DNA from: Enterobacter chengduensis
Lineage (GTDB): Bacteria; Pseudomonadota; Gammaproteobacteria; Enterobacterales; Enterobacteriaceae
Reading direction: 5' to 3'
NCBI RefSeq assembly: GCF_001984825.2
Contig: NZ_CP043318.1
Location: 372,001-436,000 of the forward strand
DNA: 64,000 bases
Under the pieces are notes generated by a model. The model made no database searches. It was not told the origin of the DNA and saw nothing but the letters and a program-made list of their open reading frames with translations. This document shows positions 50,388-59,454 of the stretch, piece after piece. The translations under genes were made by a program, and so were the position numbers. Position 1 is the first letter of the stretch. Each line of letters starts with the position of its first letter.

Positions 50388-51779
50388 CAGTATCACGATG
50401 ATGGTTTTATCGTCACTTAAAAACACATCTGGTAGTCATCGTGAGGTTTTATTGTTGATTTATACTGGTTTTGACAAGGTTTTACCATGGTTTTAAAGTT
50501 GTCATTTTCTTTGTTTATCTCTCAGATGCTTCTCTGTTTACTGGATGAGTATCGTCTCAATAGGTTATCTTGTTCTCCTGCATGCTTTCGTTTTCATCCC
50601 CATCATGGTGCCTGGTTCGCTTCAGGGGGCATTTCTGGTATCAGGTCGGGCTGCCATGAGGTATTTCCATTTTGTTGCTCATAATCAGGATTGAGGGCTT
50701 CTGCGGGCAGTGATGATACGGGGTTAATTTGATTGAGGTTATTTGATATGACGTGGTGTCTATTTTCATGTTATTGAAAAAAGATAATTCCAGAGTAACT
50801 GATGCAGGCGTTTGTTGTAGGTAAGTGCTGTCTGGCGTGGTTATCTTCATAGCTATTGTTATGCCTGGCGTGTTGGATTGGTATTAATATATTAAAGAAG
50901 GGGTCTTATCATTTGTAACAGTAATCGATGATGTGTTATCAGTAAGTGGGTTATGCCTGGGAGGTATTATTATCTGAAGGTATTCACTAAGGGGATAGTA
51001 CTATTGGATGGTATCCATTGAGCAATCATTGCCATCAGGTAAGAAATACACCATTCAATGTAGTCACAACCTGAATGTTTAGCACTCATTAAAAATCTAT
51101 CATTAAGAAAACAGAATTGAATTGAGTCGATATTACCATTGACTAGTCCTCGTCAGGATAAAAGTGAAGATGATTAACATCAGTAATCTAATAATCATAA
51201 CGACAGGGTGGTTACTGGTTAACAGTAACGTTTTGGGTGAATGGTCATGCCTGAAAATCAGCAGGTGAGTATCAATGGTTTATTACTGGTCTGCGTATTA
51301 GTGATGAGCGTTAAATGCTCAGTCAGTGAACTAACCTGTAGTAAGCCTGTCGGTATTGCTCTGTCTGCCTGATATTGACGCTTACAATACCTGTCAGTTA
51401 CAGATACTACGGTGACCCGTTATCCCTGAAAGTTTTTTGATATGTGTAAACAAGGCCATTGGTAACGACTGTAAACGGGGCATTATCCGTGTTGGTGATA
51501 ATAGTCATGATTGTATCGTAAACAGAATAACCCGATTGAGGTGACGTGGAATAGGGTGATTATCCTGGTAATCACCGCAAGCTATTTAATAAGTAATTGA
51601 GCGCTGTAGTGTCTTATACCGCCATAGCTTCCTGTGAGCCTGCATAAGCGCATTGAATAACACGATAGTGGAAATCTGTGGTTAGTATGAATATGGCGCT
51701 CCTGATGCGTTACAGGGCGTTTTAGCAGTAGTCCCGATAACGATTATTTATCGGGCTTATTGAACGGGGTAATAATATC
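50388..51779. other. 1.4-kb AT-rich region without recognisable genes
   Basis: No reading frame above about 70 codons with a credible start, no tRNA-like or rRNA sequence and no IS ends were seen. The DNA is AT-rich with many TATT/TTAT tracts and spaced GGTATT, GGTATC and GGTAA repeats between about 50960 and 51250. It may hold promoters for both flanking blocks, a replication origin of the island, or unknown RNAs. Confidence 0.4.
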
Positions 51780-51874
51780 ATGACAGCAATGAGGGACTGG
51801 TACAGGGGCTCTTGCCCCGGGTATATACATCCCTCTGGGGTAATATTTGCTTTTCAGGGTAACCACAACCTATT

Positions 51875-52300
51875 TTGGGTCCAGGTCAATACAAGGGCAT
51901 CGCAATCTTCAGCTGCTTCTGTAAGCCAGAATTGCAGCGACTTAACAGTTTCGATCTTCGCTACTGGCCTGACATTGCCGGGATCATTCGCTCACTGGGG
52001 ATGGAAGAGGTGGAGGTAACATTCAGGGATGAAGCGACAGAGGCAATTATCAACGCCCGCAGACCTTCACAGACGGATTTCTTCAGAGCGTTATTCGATA
52101 ACATCAGTAACCAAAAAACCGGGGATTACTACGCCTTGTCACGGAGTTTTAAACTCTCCGATACAGCACTGGCGACGATTTGTAATATCACCCGTGATTT
52201 GCCACCCGATGAACTCGTTGACGCCGCTTATGTCAAGCGTACCCGCCATCGTCTAACGGGAAGACTGTTTTTTCGCAGCCTTCGGGTCACCCGGCATTAG
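51875..52300 (+). CDS. Possible protein, perhaps a frameshifted gene
   Basis: Open frame of 141 codons without ATG at the start (TTG 51875). It contains WPDIAGIIRSLGMEEVEVTF, then NARRPSQTDFFRALFDNISN and SFKLSDTALATICNITRDLP, a plausible folded protein with good codon use from about 51900. The frame at 51780-52019 (ATG start) could supply the beginning if a frameshift occurred near 51870. It precedes the Gp2-like gene on the same strand. Family not recognised. Confidence 0.4.
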   Translation: MGPGQYKGIAIFSCFCKPELQRLNSFDLRYWPDIAGIIRSLGMEEVEVTFRDEATEAIINARRPSQTDFFRALFDNISNQKTGDYYALSRSFKLSDTALATICNITRDLPPDELVDAAYVKRTRHRLTGRLFFRSLRVTRH

Positions 52301-52471
52301 AACCGATTTCTGAGAGGCGATTACCCTTTACGCAATCATTCTGCCAGCCACGATATTTTACTGAAGCCAGCCGTCTCTGAGGGATCGACTGGCGGACTCG
52401 CTGAAGGCAATAAGTTTTTTTTAACAGCACCGGTAATGGTTATGAACGATAACCCACCGGAGTCCATTTTA

Positions 52472-53041
52472 ATGAGTTACACATACGACCCTTACTGGCA
52501 GCAACGCATCGCTGATACCTTCAGTTGCGCTCTTAACGCTTACACCCGCTTACTGGCCCTGCGTGTTGACCTCCGTCTGCCGGATACGCCAGCGGCCACC
52601 GATGCTGCTGTTATCTCCCGCTTCACCGATTCCCTGAAAGCCCGGATTGATGCCCTTCAGACGCGTCAACGTCGCGAGGGCAAACGCGTCTGGCCGACCA
52701 CGCTGCGTTTTATCTGGGCGCGGGAGTTTGGTGAAATCAAAGGGAAGAAGCATTACCACGCGGTGCTGTTGCTGAACCGCGATACGTGGTGCGGACCGGG
52801 AGATTACAAAGACCCGGATTCGCTTGCAGGTATGATTAAACAAGCGTGGTGCAGCGCCCTGAAGGTGGATGCACAGGCGCATGCCGTTCTGGCTCGTTTC
52901 CCGGCGAGTCCAGTCTCATGGTTGACACGTGGCGATGGTGCTCAACTGCAACAGGCCCTGTCGCAGGCGGCCTATTTAGCCAAGCTGGAGACCAAAATCA
53001 CCGGTGACGGTGAGCGTAACTTCGGTTGCAGCCGTGGCTGA
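52472..53041 (+). CDS. Inovirus Gp2/YfjJ-like protein with HUH motif
   Basis: Protein of 189 residues from MSYTYDPYWQQRIADTFSCA. The middle carries FIWAREFGEIKGKKHYHAVL, whose H-Y-H followed by hydrophobic residues is an HUH metal motif of rolling-circle Rep endonucleases. Near the end, AAYLAKLETK looks like the Y-x-x-K catalytic segment. It ends with NFGCSRG, as is common in YagK/YfjJ. It is probably a replication or mobilisation protein of the island, or a relic of a satellite phage. The role is inferred. Confidence 0.72.
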   Translation: MSYTYDPYWQQRIADTFSCALNAYTRLLALRVDLRLPDTPAATDAAVISRFTDSLKARIDALQTRQRREGKRVWPTTLRFIWAREFGEIKGKKHYHAVLLLNRDTWCGPGDYKDPDSLAGMIKQAWCSALKVDAQAHAVLARFPASPVSWLTRGDGAQLQQALSQAAYLAKLETKITGDGERNFGCSRG

Positions 53042-53193
53042 GCCAGACATATCTCGATTCATCAGGCCTGATTGTGCGGGCCGGGTAATTTTTTACAACG
53101 TTCCCCTATCCTCTGAGGAGAACCGGTAACCCCATGATTCAACCACCACCGGACGTCTCCCGATAGCCATATCCTCAGAGGGAGAAAAATACC

Positions 53194-53433
53194 ATGACCA
53201 CGTTGAATACGAATATTAATGCCAGCCCTGACACACTGCTTTCAGCTCAGGACCCGCTTATCGACATGACCTTTATCACCACGTTTACCGGGATGACCGA
53301 CAAATGGTTTTACAAACTGATTGGCGACGGGTTGTTTCCGAAACCCATCAAGCTGGGGCGCAGCTCCCGCTGGCGCAGAAGCGAGGTGGAAGCCTGGATG
53401 CAGCAGCGTATTGCTGATTCCCGTGGCGTCTGA
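53194..53433 (+). CDS. alpA: AlpA-family transcriptional regulator
   Basis: Protein of 79 residues: PLIDMTFITTFTGMTDKWFY, then GDGLFPKPIKLGRSSRWRRS and EVEAWMQQR, the usual MerR-like helix-turn-helix of AlpA. AlpA of CP4-57 switches on the integrase/excisionase gene and hence island excision. It follows the Gp2-like gene by 150 bp, with a GGGAGAAA ribosome site. Confidence 0.9.
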   Translation: MTTLNTNINASPDTLLSAQDPLIDMTFITTFTGMTDKWFYKLIGDGLFPKPIKLGRSSRWRRSEVEAWMQQRIADSRGV

Positions 53434-53450
53434 GCAGGGAGGATATCTGA

Positions 53451-53585
53451 ATGGAAAAACGACGCCGCACTCAGCCACAGGCCATCCCGGTTCGCTGGAC
53501 GTGTCCCCGTTGCCGGCGACAGTACTGTGGCGCCAGACCCTGTCCCGTTTGTTTCAGACCCACCGACGCACCTGCACAACCGTAA
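53451..53585 (+). CDS. 44-residue cysteine-rich (zinc-ribbon-like) protein
   Basis: Short frame MEKRRRTQPQAIPVRWTCPR, then CRRQYCGARPCPVCFRPTD, ending AQP. Cysteines are spaced C-P-R-C ... C ... C-P-V-C, so one zinc ion could be bound. It starts 15 bp after alpA stops, behind the strong ribosome site GGGAGGAT. The basic N-terminus suggests nucleic-acid contact. No family known to me. Confidence 0.6.
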   Translation: MEKRRRTQPQAIPVRWTCPRCRRQYCGARPCPVCFRPTDAPAQP

Positions 53586-53722
53586 CCTTTCTGTATTCCG
53601 GTGCCGACCACCAACCGTACCGACCCGCTAACGCATAACTGAACCGCCATTCACCCTGCCACGCTGCCCGTACCGGGACGGCTGACGCCTGCGTGTCGTC
53701 TGGCGGTAAGGAGAGTACCACT

Positions 53723-54142
53723 ATGTATGCAAAATCGTTTATGGCTCTGGACGGCAACGGCCGTCTCACGGGAGCCATAACCGCGCAGACCGCGCCGTAT
53801 GACCGCTACAGCTGCCATCTGTGTGCCAGTGCCCTGCAGTACCATCCTGAATACGACACCGAACGTCCGTGGTTTGAACATCATGCAGCAAAGCTTTCGG
53901 AGAACGGTCGACAGCACTGCCCGTATGTAAAGCCCGGGGTGAGGGAGACCCGCCATATCCGGCAACTGCAGTCTTATGTACCGGAAGCCCGTCCCCTGGT
54001 TTTCTACGCAGACTGGCACTGTCACGGCTGCGGCAGTGATTACCACGGTGAGCGCTACTGCCTCACCTGCCGGACGGGCGAGCACAGTGATGTGCGTGCT
54101 GATACCAACCGGATAGAGGAAGTGACGGCATGCGCATGCTGA
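53723..54142 (+). CDS. Putative zinc-ribbon protein (first of a tandem pair)
   Basis: Protein of 139 residues from MYAKSFMALDGNGRLTGAIT. It holds YSCHLCASALQYHPEYDTER with PWFEHHA behind it, then a second metal site DWHCHGCGSDYHGERYCLTC. It shares the plan CxxC - WFEH - CxxC(G) - CxxC with the next gene, so the two are paralogues. It follows the 44-residue cysteine protein and overlaps the next gene by 13 bp. Nucleic-acid binding is a guess. Confidence 0.65.
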   Translation: MYAKSFMALDGNGRLTGAITAQTAPYDRYSCHLCASALQYHPEYDTERPWFEHHAAKLSENGRQHCPYVKPGVRETRHIRQLQSYVPEARPLVFYADWHCHGCGSDYHGERYCLTCRTGEHSDVRADTNRIEEVTACAC

Positions 54143-54546
54143 AATGTTATCTGGCCAATGACCGCGAAGGCCACTTCGCGACAGCCGGGGAGGCCGTGAG
54201 TGCGCCGGGGCAGATATGGAGCTGCGCGTCCTGCGGCTGTCGACTGGTGCTCCATGCGGGGACATACGGGGAGCCGCCGTGGTTTGAACATGACCAGCAG
54301 AGCGTGGCCCGGCATGTGCTGATGGCCTGCGCCCACCTTGACCCGGAAGTGAAAACCGAAGCCCGGCACCGAAAGCTGCGCAGTCTCATCAACGGGCTGG
54401 AAGCGACGGTAATGGTGCTCTCCTGGTACTGCGTGTGGTGCGGCGACCATTACCAGGGCGTGAAGCACTGTCCCCGGTGTCTGACTGGTATCTACAGCAT
54501 CGAAGAAGCGCACTGGCAGAGAAACTACTGCTGCAGTACCAGATAG
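54130..54546 (+). CDS. Putative zinc-ribbon protein (second of a tandem pair)
   Basis: Protein of 138 residues from MRMLKCYLANDREGHFATAG. It has IWSCASCGCRLVLHAG with PPWFEHDQQ behind it, and WYCVWCGDHYQGVKHCPRC. Same plan as its neighbour but clearly diverged (about a third of residues shared by eye). Overlaps it by 13 bp, so both are translated from one mRNA. Similar pairs lie next to alpA in other enterobacterial islands; function unknown. Confidence 0.65.
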   Translation: MRMLKCYLANDREGHFATAGEAVSAPGQIWSCASCGCRLVLHAGTYGEPPWFEHDQQSVARHVLMACAHLDPEVKTEARHRKLRSLINGLEATVMVLSWYCVWCGDHYQGVKHCPRCLTGIYSIEEAHWQRNYCCSTR

Positions 54547-54621
54547 TTCCCCGTCTTTATGAACCAGATACCGCCGTAGAGGCGGTGTCCTCCCTGATTT
54601 AACCTAAAGAGAGTCTGCATT

Positions 54622-55188
54622 ATGAATCATTCTTACATACGGGCGTCTGATGCTGTCAGCGCGGATGCCGTCAGCACGCGTGCATTTCTGCAACAGGCCG
54701 TTGACCATTACCCGCGACTGGCGGCATTCAGCTTTACGCTGGCGCTACCGTATCGTGAAGCCATGAGCGAATACCGGTCATTGATTCTGCGTTTTCACTC
54801 TGAAGTCTGGCAGCGCACCGGCGAATATTCGCGCCAGCGTCAGCAGGCACGACATCGTTCACTCCCGACGCTGTTACGCTGGATATGGGAGACGGCCAGC
54901 GCACCGGAGTGCAAAATGGTGCTGCTGCTCAATCTCGATACGCTGGGTACAGGGCGAAACCTGCAACTGACCGACAGTGCGCCTCCGGGGCTTAACGCCA
55001 TCATCGCCGACGCATGGCAAAAGGTGACCGGTACCGCCTGCACTGACGGTGTAACGAGTATGACGCAGATCATTATTAACCGCGTCGCTCAGGGAGTCTT
55101 CGCAACACCCTTTAACCAGCTTACCGTGCATGTTAAGGCCATGTCAGAGCCAATAGCAACGGCCAGAACGGGGATGATTTGTCCGTGA
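54622..55188 (+). CDS. Gp2/YagK-like paralogue without the HUH histidines
   Basis: Protein of 188 residues: AFLQQAVDHYPRLAAFSFTL, then LPTLLRWIWETASAPECKMV and LLLNLDTLG. It follows the same plan as the 52472-53041 protein (RFIWARE ... HYHAVLLLNRDT), but the two histidines are replaced (E-C-K-M-V) and the YLAK segment is missing. It is therefore a catalytically dead relative or a regulatory version. It lies 75 bp after the zinc-ribbon pair. Confidence 0.65.
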   Translation: MNHSYIRASDAVSADAVSTRAFLQQAVDHYPRLAAFSFTLALPYREAMSEYRSLILRFHSEVWQRTGEYSRQRQQARHRSLPTLLRWIWETASAPECKMVLLLNLDTLGTGRNLQLTDSAPPGLNAIIADAWQKVTGTACTDGVTSMTQIIINRVAQGVFATPFNQLTVHVKAMSEPIATARTGMICP

Positions 55189-55264
55189 AAGTAATAGCTT
55201 CTCTAATTAATGGGGGAGTTATCCAGGTCTTCCCCGGTGTCTGCAGCGCCGATATAATCCCTGA

Positions 55265-55870
55265 ATGAAAAAAGCTCACGATACCTTACCCCCGGAACAA
55301 ACCGTCACAGCACTTGCGCATTTCGCCTGGTGCGCCCTTGTCGCCTTACGTACCGCTCAGCAGGATGGTCAGGCATTGTCGCCACTCAGCACGCATGCAT
55401 TTATACTGCGCTGGTTAACGGTGGCGTATAAGCAAAAACGGTTTCCACGTGCAATCGCATCTGATATTGAGGGATTGCTGACGCTGGGGCGTAACAAAGG
55501 CCTTGCCGCCAGCTTATTCAGTCGTCTGGAATATCTGTGGTCTTCGTGCACCGGACCGGTGTCAGCGCAGTCGGATTTGTATCGGCTGACGTACGCAATT
55601 GAACAGCTTAAATCGCGGGGCTGGGTCAATGCAGCGGTGAGTGACAGGGACTGGGACAATGAAACGCTTCTGGCCCTGGAATACAGCGATGCGAATGCAC
55701 TGCTGGTAAGGAAGTCGGCACTGACCTGCGGATTTTCGGATGGAGGGAAACTCGTTGCGCCGGTTGAGTTTCTTGTGAATGGCGACTTGTCAGCCTGTAT
55801 GGCTGTTTTTGCGGCTCATACACTGTCGGCTGTCATGCTGGAGTCGAATCGGATCGTGTTACAACCTTGA
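55265..55870 (+). CDS. DUF2913-like protein
   Basis: Protein of 201 residues starting MKKAHDTLPPEQTVTALAHF, then AWCALVALRTAQQDGQALSP, and FILRWLTVAYKQKRFPRAI; these are the marks of the DUF2913 family of enterobacterial islands. LEYLWSSCTGPVSAQSDLYR and the ending with HTLSAVMLESNRIVLQP fit too. No signal peptide or membrane helix. Function unknown. Confidence 0.75.
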   Translation: MKKAHDTLPPEQTVTALAHFAWCALVALRTAQQDGQALSPLSTHAFILRWLTVAYKQKRFPRAIASDIEGLLTLGRNKGLAASLFSRLEYLWSSCTGPVSAQSDLYRLTYAIEQLKSRGWVNAAVSDRDWDNETLLALEYSDANALLVRKSALTCGFSDGGKLVAPVEFLVNGDLSACMAVFAAHTLSAVMLESNRIVLQP

Positions 55871-56606
55871 GCAGTAAAACAACCGTTCTCAACCCGCAGC
55901 AAAGCTCATCACTGTCCACGTCTGTCTTTCTGTAAACCGAACGGGTGTTGTTCCTGGTCGCGCTAATGCACCGGCGGCTGAGATATTCATATCGCTGGTA
56001 CAGGTATGAGATATGCGTAAAGTCCGGGCGTTGCAATTCCTTTAATCTGAAAAAAAATAAATAAGCCCGGTTTACGTGAATAATAAGAAATGATGGAAAC
56101 CTGAAACTGTCGCCAGTTTTTCACATGCTCAGTCACGTCCAGCTTCTCAATTTCTGATAAAAGTACAAAATCAGATATTTCACGTGACTGGTGATATTTT
56201 GTACAAATATACACCCTAAGCCAAATTGATCATTTTCTGTACATCCTTATCCCGCGGGGCCTGAAGGGTTATGGTGTAAAATTTTTATAAATCAGAAAGA
56301 TGATATTTTTTTTGTTAAAAGCCAGGAATGTAAATCTTTGTTACATTTTTTCATTTTCGATCTGGCAGGGAACGTTCCCAAACTCCAGCCATTGGGCCTT
56401 ATCCGAAATTTTTCATTTCAGACAAATACCCAGAAAATACAGTGTCGACATGCTGGTGGATGGAATGCGCCCGCTTTTTTTGGTTCCGGGATTTTTATTT
56501 ACGTCGGATGACGCGAACCGGAAAGTTGTTCTGGCTGGGTAATTTTTTCTTATTTATTTTTCACTGGCATTGACCGTTTCTATCACTCCATAGAACAGGG
56601 ACAGCC
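55871..56606. other. AT-rich region before the tssB remnant, no gene seen
   Basis: About 740 bp with low GC (for example 56270-56350). The 80-codon frame at 56300-56542 is hydrophobic and lacks a ribosome site. The region is probably the former promoter region of a T6SS cluster that began with tssB. Confidence 0.4.
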
Positions 56607-56921
56607 ATGTCTAATTCTTCCTTTCAGTCCGAAATCCCTAAAGCGCGTATTAATTTAAAACTTGATTTGCATACCGGTGGTGCGAGCAAGAAAACGGAGC
56701 TCCCCCTGAAATTGCTCGTGGCGGGCGACTTCAGTAATGGTCAGGAGTCTGCCCCTTGTCTGAGCGCAAAAAAGTTGATTTGAATAAAAATAATTGTGAT
56801 TCTGTCATTTCTGAATATTCCCCAAAAGTCAATCTTACCGTTAAAAACACGCTTGCTGATGATGGCAGTGAAGACAACATCAGTCTGACCTTCCGGAGCA
56901 TGAAGGACTACCAGCGTCGGT
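56607..56921 (+). pseudogene. tssB: tssB (T6SS sheath subunit) fragment, frameshifted and truncated
   Basis: Starts ATG 56607 as MSNSSFQSEIPKARINLKLD, the classic TssB/VipA opening, followed by KTELPLKLLVAGDFSNGQES. One base is missing near 56752; after that the frame continues as LSERKKVDLNKNN and NLTVKNTLADDGSEDNISL to FRSMKDY, where it meets an IS256-family fragment. About 105 of about 165 residues remain. It cannot function. Confidence 0.88.
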
Positions 56922-57391
56922 GAGACATCCGCGTCATACAACTCTTTGAACGCAGCCACTATCTCACGGGTGGTCATCCCTTTGGCGTACAGTGACAGGA
57001 TTTGGTTATCCATCCCGGTGATCCGGGTCTGGTTTTTCTTCACCAGTTGGGGCTCGAAGGAGCCGTCACGATCGCACGGCGTACGCAGTTCCAGCGGGCC
57101 ATCGCCGGTGGTAACGGTTTTTGTGAAATAGCCGTTGCGGGAGTTGGCACCCGGTTTAGACTGATGTTTACCGTAGCCGAGGTGATGGAGCATTTCGGCG
57201 TTGAGGCGGCGCTCAACGTTGATTTTTTTCAGCAGGCGATCGAACTGGTTGAGATCGTCAGGGGTTTTGAGATTTTTGGTCAGTTCGTTAGCCAGAGCCT
57301 ACAACTGTTTTTCGTCCATAAAGTAACCTGCTTTTGATGTTGAATTGAACATATCAAAATCAGGCAATTACACAAACTTGTGTACAGGCTC
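56911..57391 (-). mobile_element. IS256-family (mutator) element, 5' remnant
   Basis: The minus strand from 57319 encodes MDEKQL, then a TAG codon at 57299-57301, then ALANELTKNLKTPDDLNQFD and on through LHHLGYGKHQSKPGANSRNG, TPCDRDGSFEPQLVKKNQTR and SLYAKGMTTREIV to DADVSPTLV, where it meets tssB DNA. Only about the first third of the transposase is left, without the DDE residues. The outer end (reverse strand GAGCCTGTACACAAGTTTGT, near 57391) looks like a complete terminal inverted repeat. Confidence 0.85.
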
Positions 57392-57567
57392 CATACAGCT
57401 AACCCGGCCCGTCACATCGTAATGTCAACCCGTAATGCATAACATCATGCAGCGTTCCATTAATGAGTCGGGAATCATATTCAACCTTCTTGAATCGCCA
57501 CGGGTAATCTAGACACTTCCGAGCCGTTGATGGACTGACCCCACCCCGGTAGACGATCCTGCCCTAT

Positions 57568-57717
57568 AGTAACGAGCGCATGGCAGACATGTCCCCGTTC
57601 TGGATGCTAAATGTTCTGAACAGCGCCGAACTGGTACTGGGGCAGTATCAGCGCCTGCAGCACAGCCCGCCAAGTACTGTGGTTCCGACCTTAATGGGGG
57701 CCGCCAGCTGTCAGTAA
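57568..57717 (+). pseudogene. tssK: tssK fragment (T6SS baseplate)
   Basis: Frame SNERMADMSPFWMLNVLNSA followed by ELVLGQYQ resembles the C-terminal third of TssK (ESNERMADFAVADVSLFWLL and NALNSAEPVL from memory), with a small deletion after ERMAD. It stops at 57715-57717. Only about 50 codons remain. Together with the tssB fragment it shows that a T6SS cluster once lay here. Confidence 0.6.
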
Positions 57718-58239
57718 AGGTCAGTGTCTGACCCCGGAGACACGCGGACAGCCAAGCACCTACCAATCATCTGCTGGTCCCGCGCTAGCAAATCAGCCAG
57801 TTGCGTAAAGAAATGCGGCATGTTGTGCCGCTGGTTCTGAATGGTCAGGTTGGCAGCGCGATGACGAATGACATGCTGCCGCAGGCGGCTATCCCGGGAG
57901 AAGGGGGAAGGTCTGGCGTGAGTCTTCAGCGGTGAGCTCAATTGCTGCATGGGTCACTACCTTCGCCATATCTTGAGCATACTACCGGAGTAGTCCAGCA
58001 ACAAAGTGGCCGAACTACTTCCATGGAACGTGGTTCTTCCCGATAAATAATCGTCAATACGGCGCTCGTTTAACGCTTACACATTAAATATTAATTAAGC
58101 CTGATTGGATGTTTTTCATTTTTTTTAATTGGTGTGCTTGACCTTCCAGTAACATCAACCTTTAGCCTTGTAAGAAATTGCTACAGCGCCGTTTTCGGAT
58201 GGGCCGGGGCTGCCTGTGGCGTATGAAAGGATCACTGTT
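57718..58239. other. Spacer between the T6SS scar and the efflux operon
   Basis: About 520 bp. A minus-strand frame of 79 codons (57711-57950, starting MQQLSSPLKTHARPSPFSRD) is open but not recognised; it may be a gene fragment. From 58020 on the DNA is AT-rich and should hold the promoter of the efflux operon. No regulator gene lies directly upstream. Confidence 0.4.
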
Positions 58240-59454
58240 ATGAAAATGAAAATTGGGGTTCTGATTGTGTCGGCCGCAATCATCGCCACTGCCGGGATTG
58301 CGTTTGCCCGGGATAGTGGCGGCAACGATGAGCCGGCCGCAGCGGCCGCACCTATGGCTCCCCAGGTTCCCGTAGCCGAAGTGCTCTCGCGTCAGATAGT
58401 CCCTTCGGCAGAGTTTACCGGTTCATTGGCGGCCCCAAAAACCGTAGAGCTACGCCCACGCGTTGGCGGTACCATCGACGCTGTCAGCGTACCTGAAGGC
58501 AGCATGGTGCGTCAGGGGCAGCTGCTGTTCCAAATTGATCCTCGTCCATTCCAGGTGGCTCTTGACAGCGCGCAAGCACGACTCAAGCAGGCAGAAGCGC
58601 TGGCTATCCAGGCCAATCGCGATTTTGAACGAGTTGGTCGGCTGGTGAACAATGGCGCGGTATCCCGGAAAGATTACGATGACGCCGCTTCTACACGTCA
58701 TGCTCGTCAGGCTGAGGTGCAGGCTGCAAAGGCCGAGGTTGCGGCGGCGAAACTGGACTTGTCTTATTCGCGCGTGGTGGCACCGATTACCGGCCGCGTG
58801 GATCGCATGCTGGTGACTGAGGGAAATCTGGTCAGCGGCGGTGGTACGGGATCTGCGACGCTATTGACAACGATTGTTTCCGTCAATCCGCTATACGCTT
58901 ACTTTGATATTGACGAAGCGACGTTCCTTAATTCAGTCAGCAAGGCACGTCCTGACGCAGTTAACAAGGTGGAAGAGCGTTTACCCGTGCATGTTGGGCT
59001 GGCGACAGAAAAAGGTTTCCCGCATCAGGGAACGCTCGATTTTGTCGGGAATCAGATCGATCGTAGTACCGGTACTGTCAGGGTACGTGCCGTAATCCCT
59101 AACGACGATGGGAAACTGACGCCAGGTGCCTTTGCCCGCGTGCAGCTGGCCACCGGTGCGGCACATCAGGCGATTCTGATTGACGATCAGGCGATAGGGA
59201 GCGATCAGGGACGCAACTATGTCCTGGTGGTGGGTGCGGATAATAAGGCGCAGTATCGCCCGATTGAGCTGGGCGCGGTGGTTGATGGTTTGCGCGTGGT
59301 CAAGAGTGGCCTGAAAGCCGGTGAGAACATTATTATCAAGGGGCTGGTGCGTCCCGGTATGGCGGTGACGCCGCGTTTGACCCCGATGCAGGCTTCTGGC
59401 GCGTCGGTTAGCGAGGGGGAAAAAGCCGGCTCCGTTGAAGGGGGAGGCCAATAA
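58240..59454 (+). CDS. RND efflux periplasmic adaptor (MexE type)
   Basis: Membrane-fusion protein of 404 residues starting MKMKIGVLIVSAAIIATAGI, with a signal sequence/anchor but no lipobox. The biotinyl-lipoyl domain starts KTVELRPRVGGTIDAVSVPE, and the helical hairpin spans about residues 100-165 (AQARLKQAEALAIQANRDFE). The second lipoyl half is VVAPITGRVDRMLVTEGNLV. It links the inner-membrane pump to the outer-membrane channel. I start it at 58240, behind GAAAGGATC; the frame goes on upstream to a GTG at 58216. Its stop overlaps the pump gene start. Confidence 0.88.
   Translation: MKMKIGVLIVSAAIIATAGIAFARDSGGNDEPAAAAAPMAPQVPVAEVLSRQIVPSAEFTGSLAAPKTVELRPRVGGTIDAVSVPEGSMVRQGQLLFQIDPRPFQVALDSAQARLKQAEALAIQANRDFERVGRLVNNGAVSRKDYDDAASTRHARQAEVQAAKAEVAAAKLDLSYSRVVAPITGRVDRMLVTEGNLVSGGGTGSATLLTTIVSVNPLYAYFDIDEATFLNSVSKARPDAVNKVEERLPVHVGLATEKGFPHQGTLDFVGNQIDRSTGTVRVRAVIPNDDGKLTPGAFARVQLATGAAHQAILIDDQAIGSDQGRNYVLVVGADNKAQYRPIELGAVVDGLRVVKSGLKAGENIIIKGLVRPGMAVTPRLTPMQASGASVSEGEKAGSVEGGGQ

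Noticed and set aside
57711..57950. 79-codon minus-strand frame before the efflux operon as a regulator gene
   Set aside because: No helix-turn-helix or other motif; could be a fragment but cannot be assigned.
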